In this document: piece by piece, positions 17,807 through 25,703 of the stretch
How the letters are laid out: each line of letters begins with the position of its first letter
How positions within the stretch are numbered: position 1 is the first letter of the stretch
NCBI RefSeq assembly: GCF_009711205.1
Contig: NZ_WMIG01000006.1
Span: 124,001 to 188,000 of the forward strand
Direction: 5' to 3'
DNA from: Paracoccus litorisediminis
GTDB taxonomy: Bacteria; Pseudomonadota; Alphaproteobacteria; Rhodobacterales; Rhodobacteraceae
Length of the DNA: 64,000 bases
Program-made: the position numbers and the translations under genes
Notes under the pieces: generated by a model
Told to the model about the DNA's origin: nothing
Database searches by the model: none
What the model saw: the letters and a program-made list of their open reading frames with translations, nothing else

Positions 17807-19777
17807 TCAGCCTTTGCGCTTGGGCGCGAAGCCCTTGCTGGGACCATCGGCCTTGCGCTTGGGCGCGGGCTTGGCCCAACCGGCTTTCGCACCGGCGGGC
17901 TTTGCCCCCGCAGGCTTGGCAAACTTGGCCTTTTCGCGCGGAGCGAAACCTTCGGTGGGGCGCTTCGCGGCTTTTTCGCCAGTGCTCCAACGCGCCTTGC
18001 GGGTCACGGCACCGTCGTCTTGACGGGGACGATCATCGCGGCGCTCAAAGCTGCGCTCGGGGCGCGGCTCATAGCTGCGTTCGGCGCGCGGTTCGCGGCG
18101 CTCTTCACGATAGCCTTCGCCCTCGAATTTCTTCTTGGGGTAGCCCTTCTTGACGGCAGGCTCGCGACGCGGCGAGGCGGCGGCGCGCTCAAAGTTCGGC
18201 ATGCCCTGCTGACGGATCATCATCAGCCCGTCTTCCAGCTCGGTCGCCTCACCGAACTTGTCGGCGGCACCGGCGGCGATCTGGACGAAGCTTTCATGCT
18301 CGCGGACCTTGATCGCACCGATCACGTCCTTGGTCACCTGACCGGCTTCGCAAATCTTCGGCAGCAGCCAGCGCGCCTCGGCCCGGCCGGAATAACCGAC
18401 GGTCAGGCTGAACCACACCGATTCACCGAAATCGCGCGGCTCACGCGGCGCGGACGGAGCAGGTTTCTCCTGCATCACCGTCAGCTCCTCGGGAGCGGGA
18501 CGGCCTTCGCGCCACATCCGCACAAAGGCCGCAGCGACTTGCTCGGCGCCGAAGCGGTTGAGCAGTTCGGCGGTCAGCGCGCTGTCCTCGCCCGCGGGCT
18601 CGGTCAGGGCGGGGTCGGCCATCAGGCGTTCGTCATCCTTGGCGCGAACTTCGTCGGCGCTGGGGGCACCGGACCATTCGGCCTCAAGCTTCGCCATCTT
18701 CAGCAGGCGCTGTGCCTTTTTGTAATCCGAAGAGGTGACGATCAGCGCCGAGACACCCTTGGAACCGGCGCGGCCGGTCCGGCCCGAACGGTGCAGCAGG
18801 GTTTCCGAATTGGTCGGCAGATCGGCATGGATCACCAGTTCCAGCCCCGGCAGGTCGATGCCGCGCGCGGCCACGTCGGTCGCGATGCAGACCTGGGCGC
18901 GACCGTCGCGCAGCGCCTGCAGCGCATGGCTGCGCTCGGCCTGGCTCAGTTCGCCCGACAGCGCCACAACCTTGAAGCCGCGGTTGCCCATGCGGGCCAG
19001 CAGGTGGTTCACGTTGGCGCGGGTCTTGCAGAAGATGATCGAGGTCCGCGATTCATGCAGACGCAGCAGGTTGAAGATCGCCGGTTCGCGGTCGCGGGGC
19101 AGCACGCTATAGGCGCGGTATTCGATGTCGCCATGCTGGCGCGCCTCGCCCTGTGCGACGATGCGCAGCGCGTCCTTCTGGAAGTCACGGGCCAGCTTTT
19201 CGATCGCCGGCGGCACCGTGGCCGAGAACATCAGCGTGCGGCGCTCGGCCGGGGCGGCTTCGAGGATGAATTCCAGATCTTCGCGGAAGCCCAGATCCAG
19301 CATCTCGTCGGCCTCGTCCAGCACGGCGGCGCGCAGCTGGGACAGGTTCAGACCACCGCGATCGATATGGTCGCGCAGACGGCCGGGGGTGCCGACGACG
19401 ATATGCGGGCCACGCTCAAGTGCGCGGCGCTCATTGCGGTAATCCATGCCGCCGACGCAGGTGGCGATCTGAACGCCCGCCTCGCCATACAGCCATGCCA
19501 GTTCGCGGGCGACCTGCAGCGCCAGTTCCCGGGTCGGCGCGATGGCCAGACCCAGCGGGGCATCGACCGGCGTAACGCGGTCTTCGCCCTGCAGGATATC
19601 GGGGGCAACGGCCAGACCAAAGGCCACGGTCTTGCCCGAGCCGGTCTGCGCCGAGACCAGCATGTCGCGGCCTTCGGCCTCGGAAGCCAGCACGGCCTCT
19701 TGCACAGCGGTCAGGCTGGCATAGCCTTTGGCCGCCAGAGCCGCGGCCAGCGGCGCGGCAATATTCAGTTCTGTCAT
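17807..19777 (-). CDS. DEAD-box RNA helicase with DbpA/CsdA-type RNA-binding domain
   Basis: 656 residues from ATG 19777. The core (1-370) has SAQTGSGKT (Walker A), LDEADEMLD (motif II), MFSATVPP (motif III) and HRSGRTGRAGSKG (motif VI). A DbpA-type RNA-binding domain follows near 465-535 (VWFSLTVGYSGRAEARWLLP). The tail from about 545 is a low-complexity Arg/Lys/Glu/Pro region with repeated RPERS/RAERS and APKRKG units. This is the layout of DeaD/CsdA cold-shock and ribosome-assembly helicases. The 170-nt leader upstream holds the palindrome GAGCCAAGGCTC (19850-19861), which could be part of a cold-responsive 5' UTR (inference). Confidence 0.92.
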   Translation of the reverse strand: MTELNIAAPLAAALAAKGYASLTAVQEAVLASEAEGRDMLVSAQTGSGKTVAFGLAVAPDILQGEDRVTPVDAPLGLAIAPTRELALQVARELAWLYGEAGVQIATCVGGMDYRNERRALERGPHIVVGTPGRLRDHIDRGGLNLSQLRAAVLDEADEMLDLGFREDLEFILEAAPAERRTLMFSATVPPAIEKLARDFQKDALRIVAQGEARQHGDIEYRAYSVLPRDREPAIFNLLRLHESRTSIIFCKTRANVNHLLARMGNRGFKVVALSGELSQAERSHALQALRDGRAQVCIATDVAARGIDLPGLELVIHADLPTNSETLLHRSGRTGRAGSKGVSALIVTSSDYKKAQRLLKMAKLEAEWSGAPSADEVRAKDDERLMADPALTEPAGEDSALTAELLNRFGAEQVAAAFVRMWREGRPAPEELTVMQEKPAPSAPREPRDFGESVWFSLTVGYSGRAEARWLLPKICEAGQVTKDVIGAIKVREHESFVQIAAGAADKFGEATELEDGLMMIRQQGMPNFERAAASPRREPAVKKGYPKKKFEGEGYREERREPRAERSYEPRPERSFERRDDRPRQDDGAVTRKARWSTGEKAAKRPTEGFAPREKAKFAKPAGAKPAGAKAGWAKPAPKRKADGPSKGFAPKRKG

Positions 19778-19898
19778 GTTTTCGCCAGAAAGGGGGGTGC
19801 CAAACACCCGATGAGCGGCACCGATCCCTTTGCGGCAGGAGAGCCAAGGCTCCGCCGCTCCGGACGCGCAGCGCCAGAAGGGGGCCATTTAGACGCGA

Positions 19899-19936
19899 AG
19901 GCCCGACAAGTAAAGCACGAAATGCACGTCGGGCCT
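19899..19936 (-). terminator. Possible terminator after the amino-acid permease
   Basis: 9-bp inverted repeat AGGCCCGAC/GTCGGGCCT with a 20-nt loop, 12 nt after the permease stop. No T-run follows, so it is weak evidence. Confidence 0.4.
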
Positions 19937-19947
19937 GCGCAGGCTGG

Positions 19948-21405
19948 TTATTCCGCAGCGACACTCTCCAGCGCCGAGTTCCGCGAGGAATAGAACAGAT
20001 AGAATGCCGCCGCCAGAACCAGCCAGATCGCGGTCAGCCGGAACACGATGCCGGGCAGGTTCGAGATCAGGTAGAGGCAGCTGAGGATGCTGAGGATCGG
20101 CAACGCCGGGAACAGCGGCACCTTGAAGCCGCGCTCGGCATCAGGACGGCGATAGCGCAGGATGATCACCCCAAGCGATACCACGGTAAAGGCGGTCAGC
20201 GTGCCCATGCTGGTCAGGTCCCACAGCACGTCCGAAGGCAGGAAGGCGGCGATCGCCGCGATCACGCAGGACACGATGACCGTATTCGCGGTCGGCGTCT
20301 GGGTCTGCGGGTTGAGGCGGCTGAACACCTTGGGCAGCATGCCGTCGCGCGACATGGCGTAAAGGATGCGGGTCTGGCTGTAGATCACCACCAGCGTGAC
20401 CGAAAACACCGAGATCACCGCCCCCCCCGACAGTATCACCGCCGGAATCGGCGAGCCGGTGACATTGTGCAGGATCACGGCCAGACCGGCTTCTTGCCCG
20501 TCAAATGCGCCCTGCGGCTGCGATCCCAGCGCGGCCAAGGCCACCAGCAGGTAGAAAAGGATCACGATGATCAGGGCCAGCACGATCGCGCGCGGCAGAT
20601 TGCGGCGCGGGTCCTTGACCTCGTCCCCGGCGGTCGACACCGCGTCCAGCCCGATGAAGGTGAAGAAGATCGACCCCGCCGCCGCGCTGACGCCAGCAAA
20701 GCCATGCGGCGCGAAGGGGGCAAGGTTCTGGCCGTCAAAGGCGCTGAAGGCGATCAGGATGAACATCACCAGCACCGCCAGTTTCAGCACCACCATGATA
20801 GCATTCACCCGCGCCGATTCCCGCGTGCCAGCCGTCAGCAGGAAGCAGCACAGGAACACCAGCACCGCCGCCGGCAGGTTGATCAGCCCGTCGCCGCCGA
20901 ATTGCAGCGCATATCCGTCCGCGACCAGCGGCGCATGCAGCAGTGCACGTGGCAGTTCCAGCCCCGTCGTCACCATCAGCAGATTGTGCAGATATTCGCT
21001 CCACCCCACGGCCACCGCCCCGGCCGAAACGCCATATTCCAGCATCAGGCAGGCCGCGACCATGAAGGCCACGCCCTCGCCCAAAGTGGCATAGGCGTAG
21101 GAATAGCTGGAGCCCGAGACGGGGATCATCGAGCTCATCTCGGCATAGCACAGCGCGGTCAGCCCCGCCGCAAGCCCGGCGATCAGGAATGAAATCAGCA
21201 CCGCCGGACCCGCCGTCGGCACTTGCTCGGACAGGACAAAGAAAATCCCGGTGCCGATGGTCGCGCCGACGCCCAGCATGGTCAGTTGGAACAGCGAGAT
21301 ATGCCGCCGCAACTGGACGCCGCCTGCATTTATGGCCTGCTCGTGGAAAAGGCGGACCGGTTTCTTGCGCAGGATGCGCTGCACAAGCGGTGTCGTATTC
21401 GTCAT
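19948..21405 (-). CDS. APC-superfamily amino-acid permease
   Basis: 486 residues from ATG 21405; the much longer open frame upstream is not coding. About 12-14 helices. TMLGVGATIGTGIFFVLSE near residue 41 is the helix-1 unwound substrate-binding motif (GxGIGTGIF type), and IGLDAVSTAGDEVKDPRRNLPRA near 250-273 is the usual family signature. It resembles the cationic amino-acid transporter group (YfnA/CAT-like). It lies 44 nt downstream of the GNAT/racemase pair in the same direction, so the cluster probably takes in and processes an amino acid, perhaps the D-form. Confidence 0.88.
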   Translation of the reverse strand: MTNTTPLVQRILRKKPVRLFHEQAINAGGVQLRRHISLFQLTMLGVGATIGTGIFFVLSEQVPTAGPAVLISFLIAGLAAGLTALCYAEMSSMIPVSGSSYSYAYATLGEGVAFMVAACLMLEYGVSAGAVAVGWSEYLHNLLMVTTGLELPRALLHAPLVADGYALQFGGDGLINLPAAVLVFLCCFLLTAGTRESARVNAIMVVLKLAVLVMFILIAFSAFDGQNLAPFAPHGFAGVSAAAGSIFFTFIGLDAVSTAGDEVKDPRRNLPRAIVLALIIVILFYLLVALAALGSQPQGAFDGQEAGLAVILHNVTGSPIPAVILSGGAVISVFSVTLVVIYSQTRILYAMSRDGMLPKVFSRLNPQTQTPTANTVIVSCVIAAIAAFLPSDVLWDLTSMGTLTAFTVVSLGVIILRYRRPDAERGFKVPLFPALPILSILSCLYLISNLPGIVFRLTAIWLVLAAAFYLFYSSRNSALESVAAE

Positions 21406-21449
21406 GTGTCTTTTGTATTCCCTGTCTTCCGGGGCCGCCGCCCCGCTTC

Positions 21450-22178
21450 TCAGCCCGTTTCGTCGGTGGAAACGGGGGCAGACAACAGGTAGGCCGGCTC
21501 GCGGCTGTCGAATCCGGCGACCCTTTGGCCGAGGGCAAAGGCCCGGGTCAAGTCCTCGCGTAGCCGCAGACGGGCCGACATTGCGGAATTTTTGTCCATT
21601 TGCATCATCGCATCGATATCCTTGGGGATGGCGATGCGTTGGGCGGTGGGGTCGGGATCGGGGCGATGACCTGCGGCGCGGGCGGTGACCGGGGCGCTGT
21701 TCAGGTCCCAGTCCAGCAGCAGCCGGTCCGAGGGCAGGCCGGCGTTGATGCCCTCCATCGCGCCGTAATAATCGTTCAGATAGGTCGCGGACGTCGCCCC
21801 CAACGCGCCGATATTCAGCCCGGCATTGACCGCGCGCAGCGGATCGAAAGTCCAGCGCACCCGGGTGATGTCGTGTGCCAGACACCAGTCGCGCTGGAAC
21901 CATTTCAGCCGCAGACCCAGCTTCAGCCCCCGCGCCTGCGGCAGAACGGCAAGGCGATGGGAATGCTGCACCCCCGGCGTGGCGCTGGGAAAGGCGAACA
22001 GGAAGGCCAGCATCTGCTGCCCGTCAAAGGCGCCGGCGACCAGCCCGCCCTCATGCTGGATCGCCAGCATCAGGTCGGCATTGTCGGCCGGATCATCCGC
22101 GCCCCAGACCGCGCGTTGCAGGTCCTCCGAGGCGCGCAGCTCGGCCAATGAGGCCAGTTCGCGCAGAACCACACTCAC
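21450..22178 (-). CDS. GNAT-family acyltransferase partner of an N-acylamino-acid racemase
   Basis: 242 residues. The GNAT fold can be followed by LAVLPQARGLKLGLRLKWFQ (acyl-CoA binding loop, about 76-95) and TRVRWTFDPLRAVNAGLNI. The sequence matches the COG3375-like acetyltransferases that sit beside MenC-type racemases. Its ATG overlaps the racemase stop by 4 nt, indicating tight translational coupling. In Geobacillus a succinyl-CoA-dependent GNAT makes N-succinyl-D-amino acids for the racemase. By analogy this protein would N-succinylate an amino acid; that is inference. Confidence 0.75.
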   Translation of the reverse strand: MSVVLRELASLAELRASEDLQRAVWGADDPADNADLMLAIQHEGGLVAGAFDGQQMLAFLFAFPSATPGVQHSHRLAVLPQARGLKLGLRLKWFQRDWCLAHDITRVRWTFDPLRAVNAGLNIGALGATSATYLNDYYGAMEGINAGLPSDRLLLDWDLNSAPVTARAAGHRPDPDPTAQRIAIPKDIDAMMQMDKNSAMSARLRLREDLTRAFALGQRVAGFDSREPAYLLSAPVSTDETG

Positions 22179-23302
22179 CGGAAGTCCTCGCGCGCGCCGG
22201 TGACCTGGTCAAGGAAGCTGCGGTCCAGCGTCACCCCCAAGCCCGGCCCATGCCGCGGCACCGCCATCAGGCCGTTATCGGACTCAAGCTTCTGCTCGAT
22301 TATATCCTTTGTAAAATAACGACTTGCGGATGATGTATCACCCGGTTTCGAGAAGTTCGGCAGGCTGGCCAGATGGATGTTCTGCGCCCGGCCAATGCCC
22401 GATTCCAGCATGCCGCCGCACCAGACCGGCACGTCGAAGGCCGCGCACAGGTCATGGATGGCGCGGGCCTCGGCAAAGCCTCCGACCCGGCCGACCTTGA
22501 TGTTGATGACCCGCGCGGCCTCGGCCACCAGCGCCTTGCGCGCATCCGTGGCCGAGCGGATGCTTTCATCCAGACAGATCGCCGTGGTCAGTCGCGCCTG
22601 CACTTTCGCATGGTCGTGGATGTCGTCGAAAGCCAGCGGCTGCTCGATATAATCCAGCCCGAAACGGTCCATCTGCACCAGCAAAGGCAGGTCCGGCAGG
22701 CGGTAATCGGTATTGGCATCGACGGTCAGCTTGATGTCGGGGAAACGCCCGCGCACCGCCTCCAGCAGCTTCAGGTCATGGCCGCGCTTGATCTTCAGCT
22801 TGACCCGGCGATAGCCCGAGGCAACGGCGGTCTCGACCCGTTCCAGCGTGGTCGGGATATCGGCAATGCCAAGGCTGACGCCAACCTCGACCGCATCGCG
22901 CACCCCGCCCAGCAGCGCCGAAAGCGGCTGGTTCAGCGCCTTGGCCCACAGGTCCCAGAAGGCCATCTCGACCATGGCCTTGGCCATGCGATGACCGCGC
23001 CAGGGGGCCAGTTCAGCGGCAATCTCGGCGGGGTTCGCGAAGCGCCGCCCGATCAGTCCCGGCAGCACCGCCTGCCGCAGGAAATCCAGCGCGCCGGCCT
23101 GGGTTTCCTCAAGATAGTCAGGCAGCACGTCCATGACGCCCTCGCCGTAGCCCTCCAGCCCCTCGCCGCGCAGCGTCAGCAGCGGGAACACCTTCTCGGT
23201 CATCGTCCCGGTCGAAATCACGAAAGGCGTCAGCAAAGGCAGCCGCACAAGCCGCAATTCCGCCGAGTCAATGCGAAGGCCAAGGGGGGGTATGTCAGTC
23301 AT
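22175..23302 (-). CDS. N-acyl (N-succinyl) amino-acid racemase, enolase superfamily
   Basis: 375 residues. Catalytic lysines are at Lys170 in VKLKIKRG and Lys269 in INIKVGRVGG, with metal ligands Asp195 (VDANTDY), Glu220 (YIEQPL) and Asp245 (LDESIRS). This is the KxK...D-E-D...K set of the MenC/NSAR subgroup. Because the neighbour is a GNAT enzyme and there are no menaquinone genes, racemisation of N-succinylamino acids is more likely than o-succinylbenzoate synthesis. An N-succinyl-amino-acid hydrolase, needed to complete the known D-to-L conversion, is not in the window. The 184 nt upstream hold no obvious gene. Confidence 0.82.
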   Translation of the reverse strand: MTDIPPLGLRIDSAELRLVRLPLLTPFVISTGTMTEKVFPLLTLRGEGLEGYGEGVMDVLPDYLEETQAGALDFLRQAVLPGLIGRRFANPAEIAAELAPWRGHRMAKAMVEMAFWDLWAKALNQPLSALLGGVRDAVEVGVSLGIADIPTTLERVETAVASGYRRVKLKIKRGHDLKLLEAVRGRFPDIKLTVDANTDYRLPDLPLLVQMDRFGLDYIEQPLAFDDIHDHAKVQARLTTAICLDESIRSATDARKALVAEAARVINIKVGRVGGFAEARAIHDLCAAFDVPVWCGGMLESGIGRAQNIHLASLPNFSKPGDTSSASRYFTKDIIEQKLESDNGLMAVPRHGPGLGVTLDRSFLDQVTGAREDFR

Positions 23303-23486
23303 GATCGTCTCGCTGGAAAGGCGCGCGCAACCTGATGGGAAAGCGCGACATTCGCAAGCCGGTGATTGTGCCTGCCGTCAGATCACCAGCATTTCGGGGA
23401 TCAAAAAAGCCTCGCGGCGACAACCCAAGCAGTTCGGAATGAAACGCCCCCTTCATTCGGATTCCAGTCTGCGCTACAGACGGGCC

Positions 23487-23675
23487 ATGCTGGTAGATCC
23501 GAACAACCCGTTCTTCGACCGCCTGTGGGTCAGGCTTCTTTGCGTTCTGGCGCCATTGGGCTGGGCCGCGGTCGAGTTTTCCAATGCCGAGAACTTCTGG
23601 GGCGGCTGCTTTGCCGCCGCAGGCCTCTATCTGGCTTATGCGCTGTTCTGGGTCAGGGGACGGGACCGGAGCTAA
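23487..23675 (+). CDS. Small two-helix membrane protein
   Basis: 62 residues: MLVDPNNPFFDRLWVRLL at the N-terminus, then two hydrophobic segments (about 15-30 and 40-56) and a short basic tail. The DPNNPFF...RLWVR opening and the W-F-N spacing resemble a small membrane protein family common in Rhodobacterales, for which I know no function. Its TAA stop (23673-23675) overlaps the opposing TAG stop of ada (23672-23674) in the four bases CTAA. The ribosome site is weak (ACGGGCC). Confidence 0.55.
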   Translation: MLVDPNNPFFDRLWVRLLCVLAPLGWAAVEFSNAENFWGGCFAAAGLYLAYALFWVRGRDRS

Positions 23676-24739
23676 CGGTCCCCGGCCTCGCGGTCCAGCA
23701 ATTCGCGCTTGCGCGCAATGCCCCAGCGATAGCCCGACAGCGCCCCATCCGTGCGCACGACCCGGTGACAGGGGATGGCGACCGCGATGGTATTGGCCGC
23801 ACAGGCCCCCGCGACCGCGCGCATGGATTTCGGCTGGCCCAAGCGCCGGGCAAGCTCGGCATAGCTGACGGTTTCGCCGACGGGCAGATCGCGCAGGGCC
23901 TGCCAGACCCGCTGCTGAAAGGCCGTGCCGCGGATATCCAGCGGCAGGTCCAACCCTAGCGCCGGACGCTCGACAAAGCCGATGACCTGCGCCACCAGCT
24001 TTTCATATTCCGCATCCGCACCGACCAGACGGGCGCGGGGAAAACGGTCCTGCAATTCGCGCAGAAGCGGTTCGGGCTCATCGCCCAGCGAGATCGCGCA
24101 GACCCCCTTGTCGGTGCTGGCGACAAGGATCGCCCCCAGCGCACATTGGGCAAGGGCAAAGCGGATCTCGGCCTGCGCCCCACCCTGCCGATAGGCCTTG
24201 GGCGCCATGCCGATGATCGCGTCCGAGGTCGCATAGAAACGGCTGCCAGATCCAAATCCCGCCTGATAGATCGCTGCCGTGACGCTGCCTTCACTGGCCA
24301 GCGCGTCGCGCAGGCGACCCGCGCGATGCGCCTTGGCATAGCCCTGCGGCGTCAGGCCGGTCCGGGCCTTGAACTCGCGGTGAAAATGAAAGCGGCTCAG
24401 ACCGATGCGGCGGGCAAGTTCCTCGGTCGAGGGCGGGGTCTCGGCCGCCTCGATGATGCGGCAGGCCTCAGCGATCAGGGCGTCATTGGCCTGTGCCGGT
24501 GATTGTCCGCGCGGATGGCAGCGCAGGCAGGGCCGGAAACCCGCTGCATCCGCCTCATCGGGGGTGGCAAAGAAGGCAATGTTTTCGGGACGGGCGCGGC
24601 GCGAGGGGCAGGACGGCCGGCAATAGACCCCGGTGGTGCGCACGGCATAGACGAACTGGCCATCCGCGCGCGGATTGCGGGCCAGAACCTCGCTCCAGCG
24701 CGGGTCGAGGGCTGCGTTTTGATCCTGTTGCATGAACAT
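23672..24739 (-). CDS. ada: Bifunctional Ada: methyl-phosphotriester sensor, AraC regulator and O6-methylguanine methyltransferase
   Basis: 355 residues from ATG 24739, with AGGAAGG nine nt upstream. The N-terminal zinc-Cys module has Cys40 and Cys44 (YCRPSC) and Cys71/Cys74 (PCLRC), an AraC-type helix-turn-helix lies at about 90-190, and the methyltransferase domain has the acceptor Cys324 in IPCHRVV followed by GYRWG. All activating residues are present, so it should repair alkylated DNA and induce its own gene. It shares a 223-nt divergent region with otsB and stops on top of the small membrane-protein gene. Confidence 0.95.
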   Translation of the reverse strand: MFMQQDQNAALDPRWSEVLARNPRADGQFVYAVRTTGVYCRPSCPSRRARPENIAFFATPDEADAAGFRPCLRCHPRGQSPAQANDALIAEACRIIEAAETPPSTEELARRIGLSRFHFHREFKARTGLTPQGYAKAHRAGRLRDALASEGSVTAAIYQAGFGSGSRFYATSDAIIGMAPKAYRQGGAQAEIRFALAQCALGAILVASTDKGVCAISLGDEPEPLLRELQDRFPRARLVGADAEYEKLVAQVIGFVERPALGLDLPLDIRGTAFQQRVWQALRDLPVGETVSYAELARRLGQPKSMRAVAGACAANTIAVAIPCHRVVRTDGALSGYRWGIARKRELLDREAGDR

Positions 24740-24857
24740 GATATAGCACCTTCCTGATCGTGTCGGGCATATCATGCGCGCGCTTCACGCGGAATGCGCC
24801 CCGGTTCTTGCTGTCAAATCGCAAGCCATGATGCGCGCGTCGGCCCCGCAAGCAGGT

Positions 24858-24883
24858 GGAACCCTGCCTGCGCCCACGACCTT
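24858..24883 (+). promoter_or_regulatory. Possible EcfG-type promoter of the trehalose operon
   Basis: GGAACC at 24858 then, 17 nt after GGAAC, CCTT at 24880. The alphaproteobacterial general-stress consensus is GGAAC-N16/17-CGTT, so the -35 is perfect and the -10 has one mismatch. It lies 80 nt upstream of the otsB start; otsBA genes are commonly in this regulon. Confidence 0.35.
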
Positions 24884-24962
24884 TAGACTGGGGGGCATTG
24901 CCCGACCCAACCGAACCGCTAGGACCGCGAGCCCTTCGCGCCACTGGAAAAGGACGGAGCCT

Positions 24963-25703
24963 TTGAAGGACATCACCAAGGAATTCGGATCGCTCGATCT
25001 GGATGAACATGCTTTTTTCTTTGATTTCGACGGCACACTGGCCGAAATCGCCCCTCGGCCTCAGGATGTGATCCTTGCCCCCGAATTGCGCCGCGATTTA
25101 TTGCGGCTGAGCATCCGGACCAAGGGCGCAGTTGCCGTCATCACCGGGCGCAACCGGGCCGAGATCGCCCCGCATCTGGACGCGGCGATCCCCGTCGCCG
25201 GGCTGCATGGGACGGATTTCCCCGGAGCAGCGCCCGCGCCCGATGATGCGCGCCGCTTGGCTGCAATCCGGCCCCTGTTGCCAGGATTGGCCGATCTGGT
25301 GGCAAGACATCCCGGCACCTTGCTTGAGGACAAGGGGCCGGGTCTGGCGCTGCATTGGCGCGGCGCGCCCCAGTTCGAAGCCGCGATGGTCGCCGCGGCT
25401 CAAGCCGCCCTGAATGCGCTTGGGCAGGGCTGGGCGCTGCAACCCGGTAAGTCCGTGGCCGAGATCCGCCCCATTGGCGACGACAAGGGCTCGGCCCTGT
25501 GCCGTTTCATGGAACTGCCGCCGTTTCGCGGCAGGCGTCCCGTCGCGTTTGGGGACGATCTGAACGACCTGCCGATGCTGCAGGCCGCGCGCGAGGCGGG
25601 CGGCATCGCCGTGGCGATGGGGGAACGCGACCTGCCTGCCGATATCCGGCTGGAGGGGCCAGTGGCGCTGGCGAAGTGGTTGGAAGAAAGGCTGGGCGCA
25701 TGA
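24963..25703 (+). CDS. otsB: Trehalose-6-phosphate phosphatase
   Basis: 246 residues if translation starts at TTG 24963. I choose this start because AGGACGGAG lies directly upstream and because the family begins shortly before the HAD motif; a frame back to 24774 has no ribosome site. HAD motif I is FFFDFDGTL with Asp21 and Asp23, motif IV is GDDLNDLPML near 200. It dephosphorylates trehalose 6-phosphate to trehalose. It is first in the otsB-GH15-otsA operon, and its stop overlaps the GH15 ATG by 4 nt (ATGA). Confidence 0.92.
   Translation: MKDITKEFGSLDLDEHAFFFDFDGTLAEIAPRPQDVILAPELRRDLLRLSIRTKGAVAVITGRNRAEIAPHLDAAIPVAGLHGTDFPGAAPAPDDARRLAAIRPLLPGLADLVARHPGTLLEDKGPGLALHWRGAPQFEAAMVAAAQAALNALGQGWALQPGKSVAEIRPIGDDKGSALCRFMELPPFRGRRPVAFGDDLNDLPMLQAAREAGGIAVAMGERDLPADIRLEGPVALAKWLEERLGA

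Noticed and set aside
18020..19993. A 657-residue + strand frame opposite the RNA helicase
   Set aside because: Low-complexity basic composition and exact antisense position to a gene with all helicase motifs.
21405..21903. N-terminal extension of the amino-acid permease
   Set aside because: The extra 165 residues are basic and non-membrane and overlap the GNAT gene; ATG 21405 gives the normal start.
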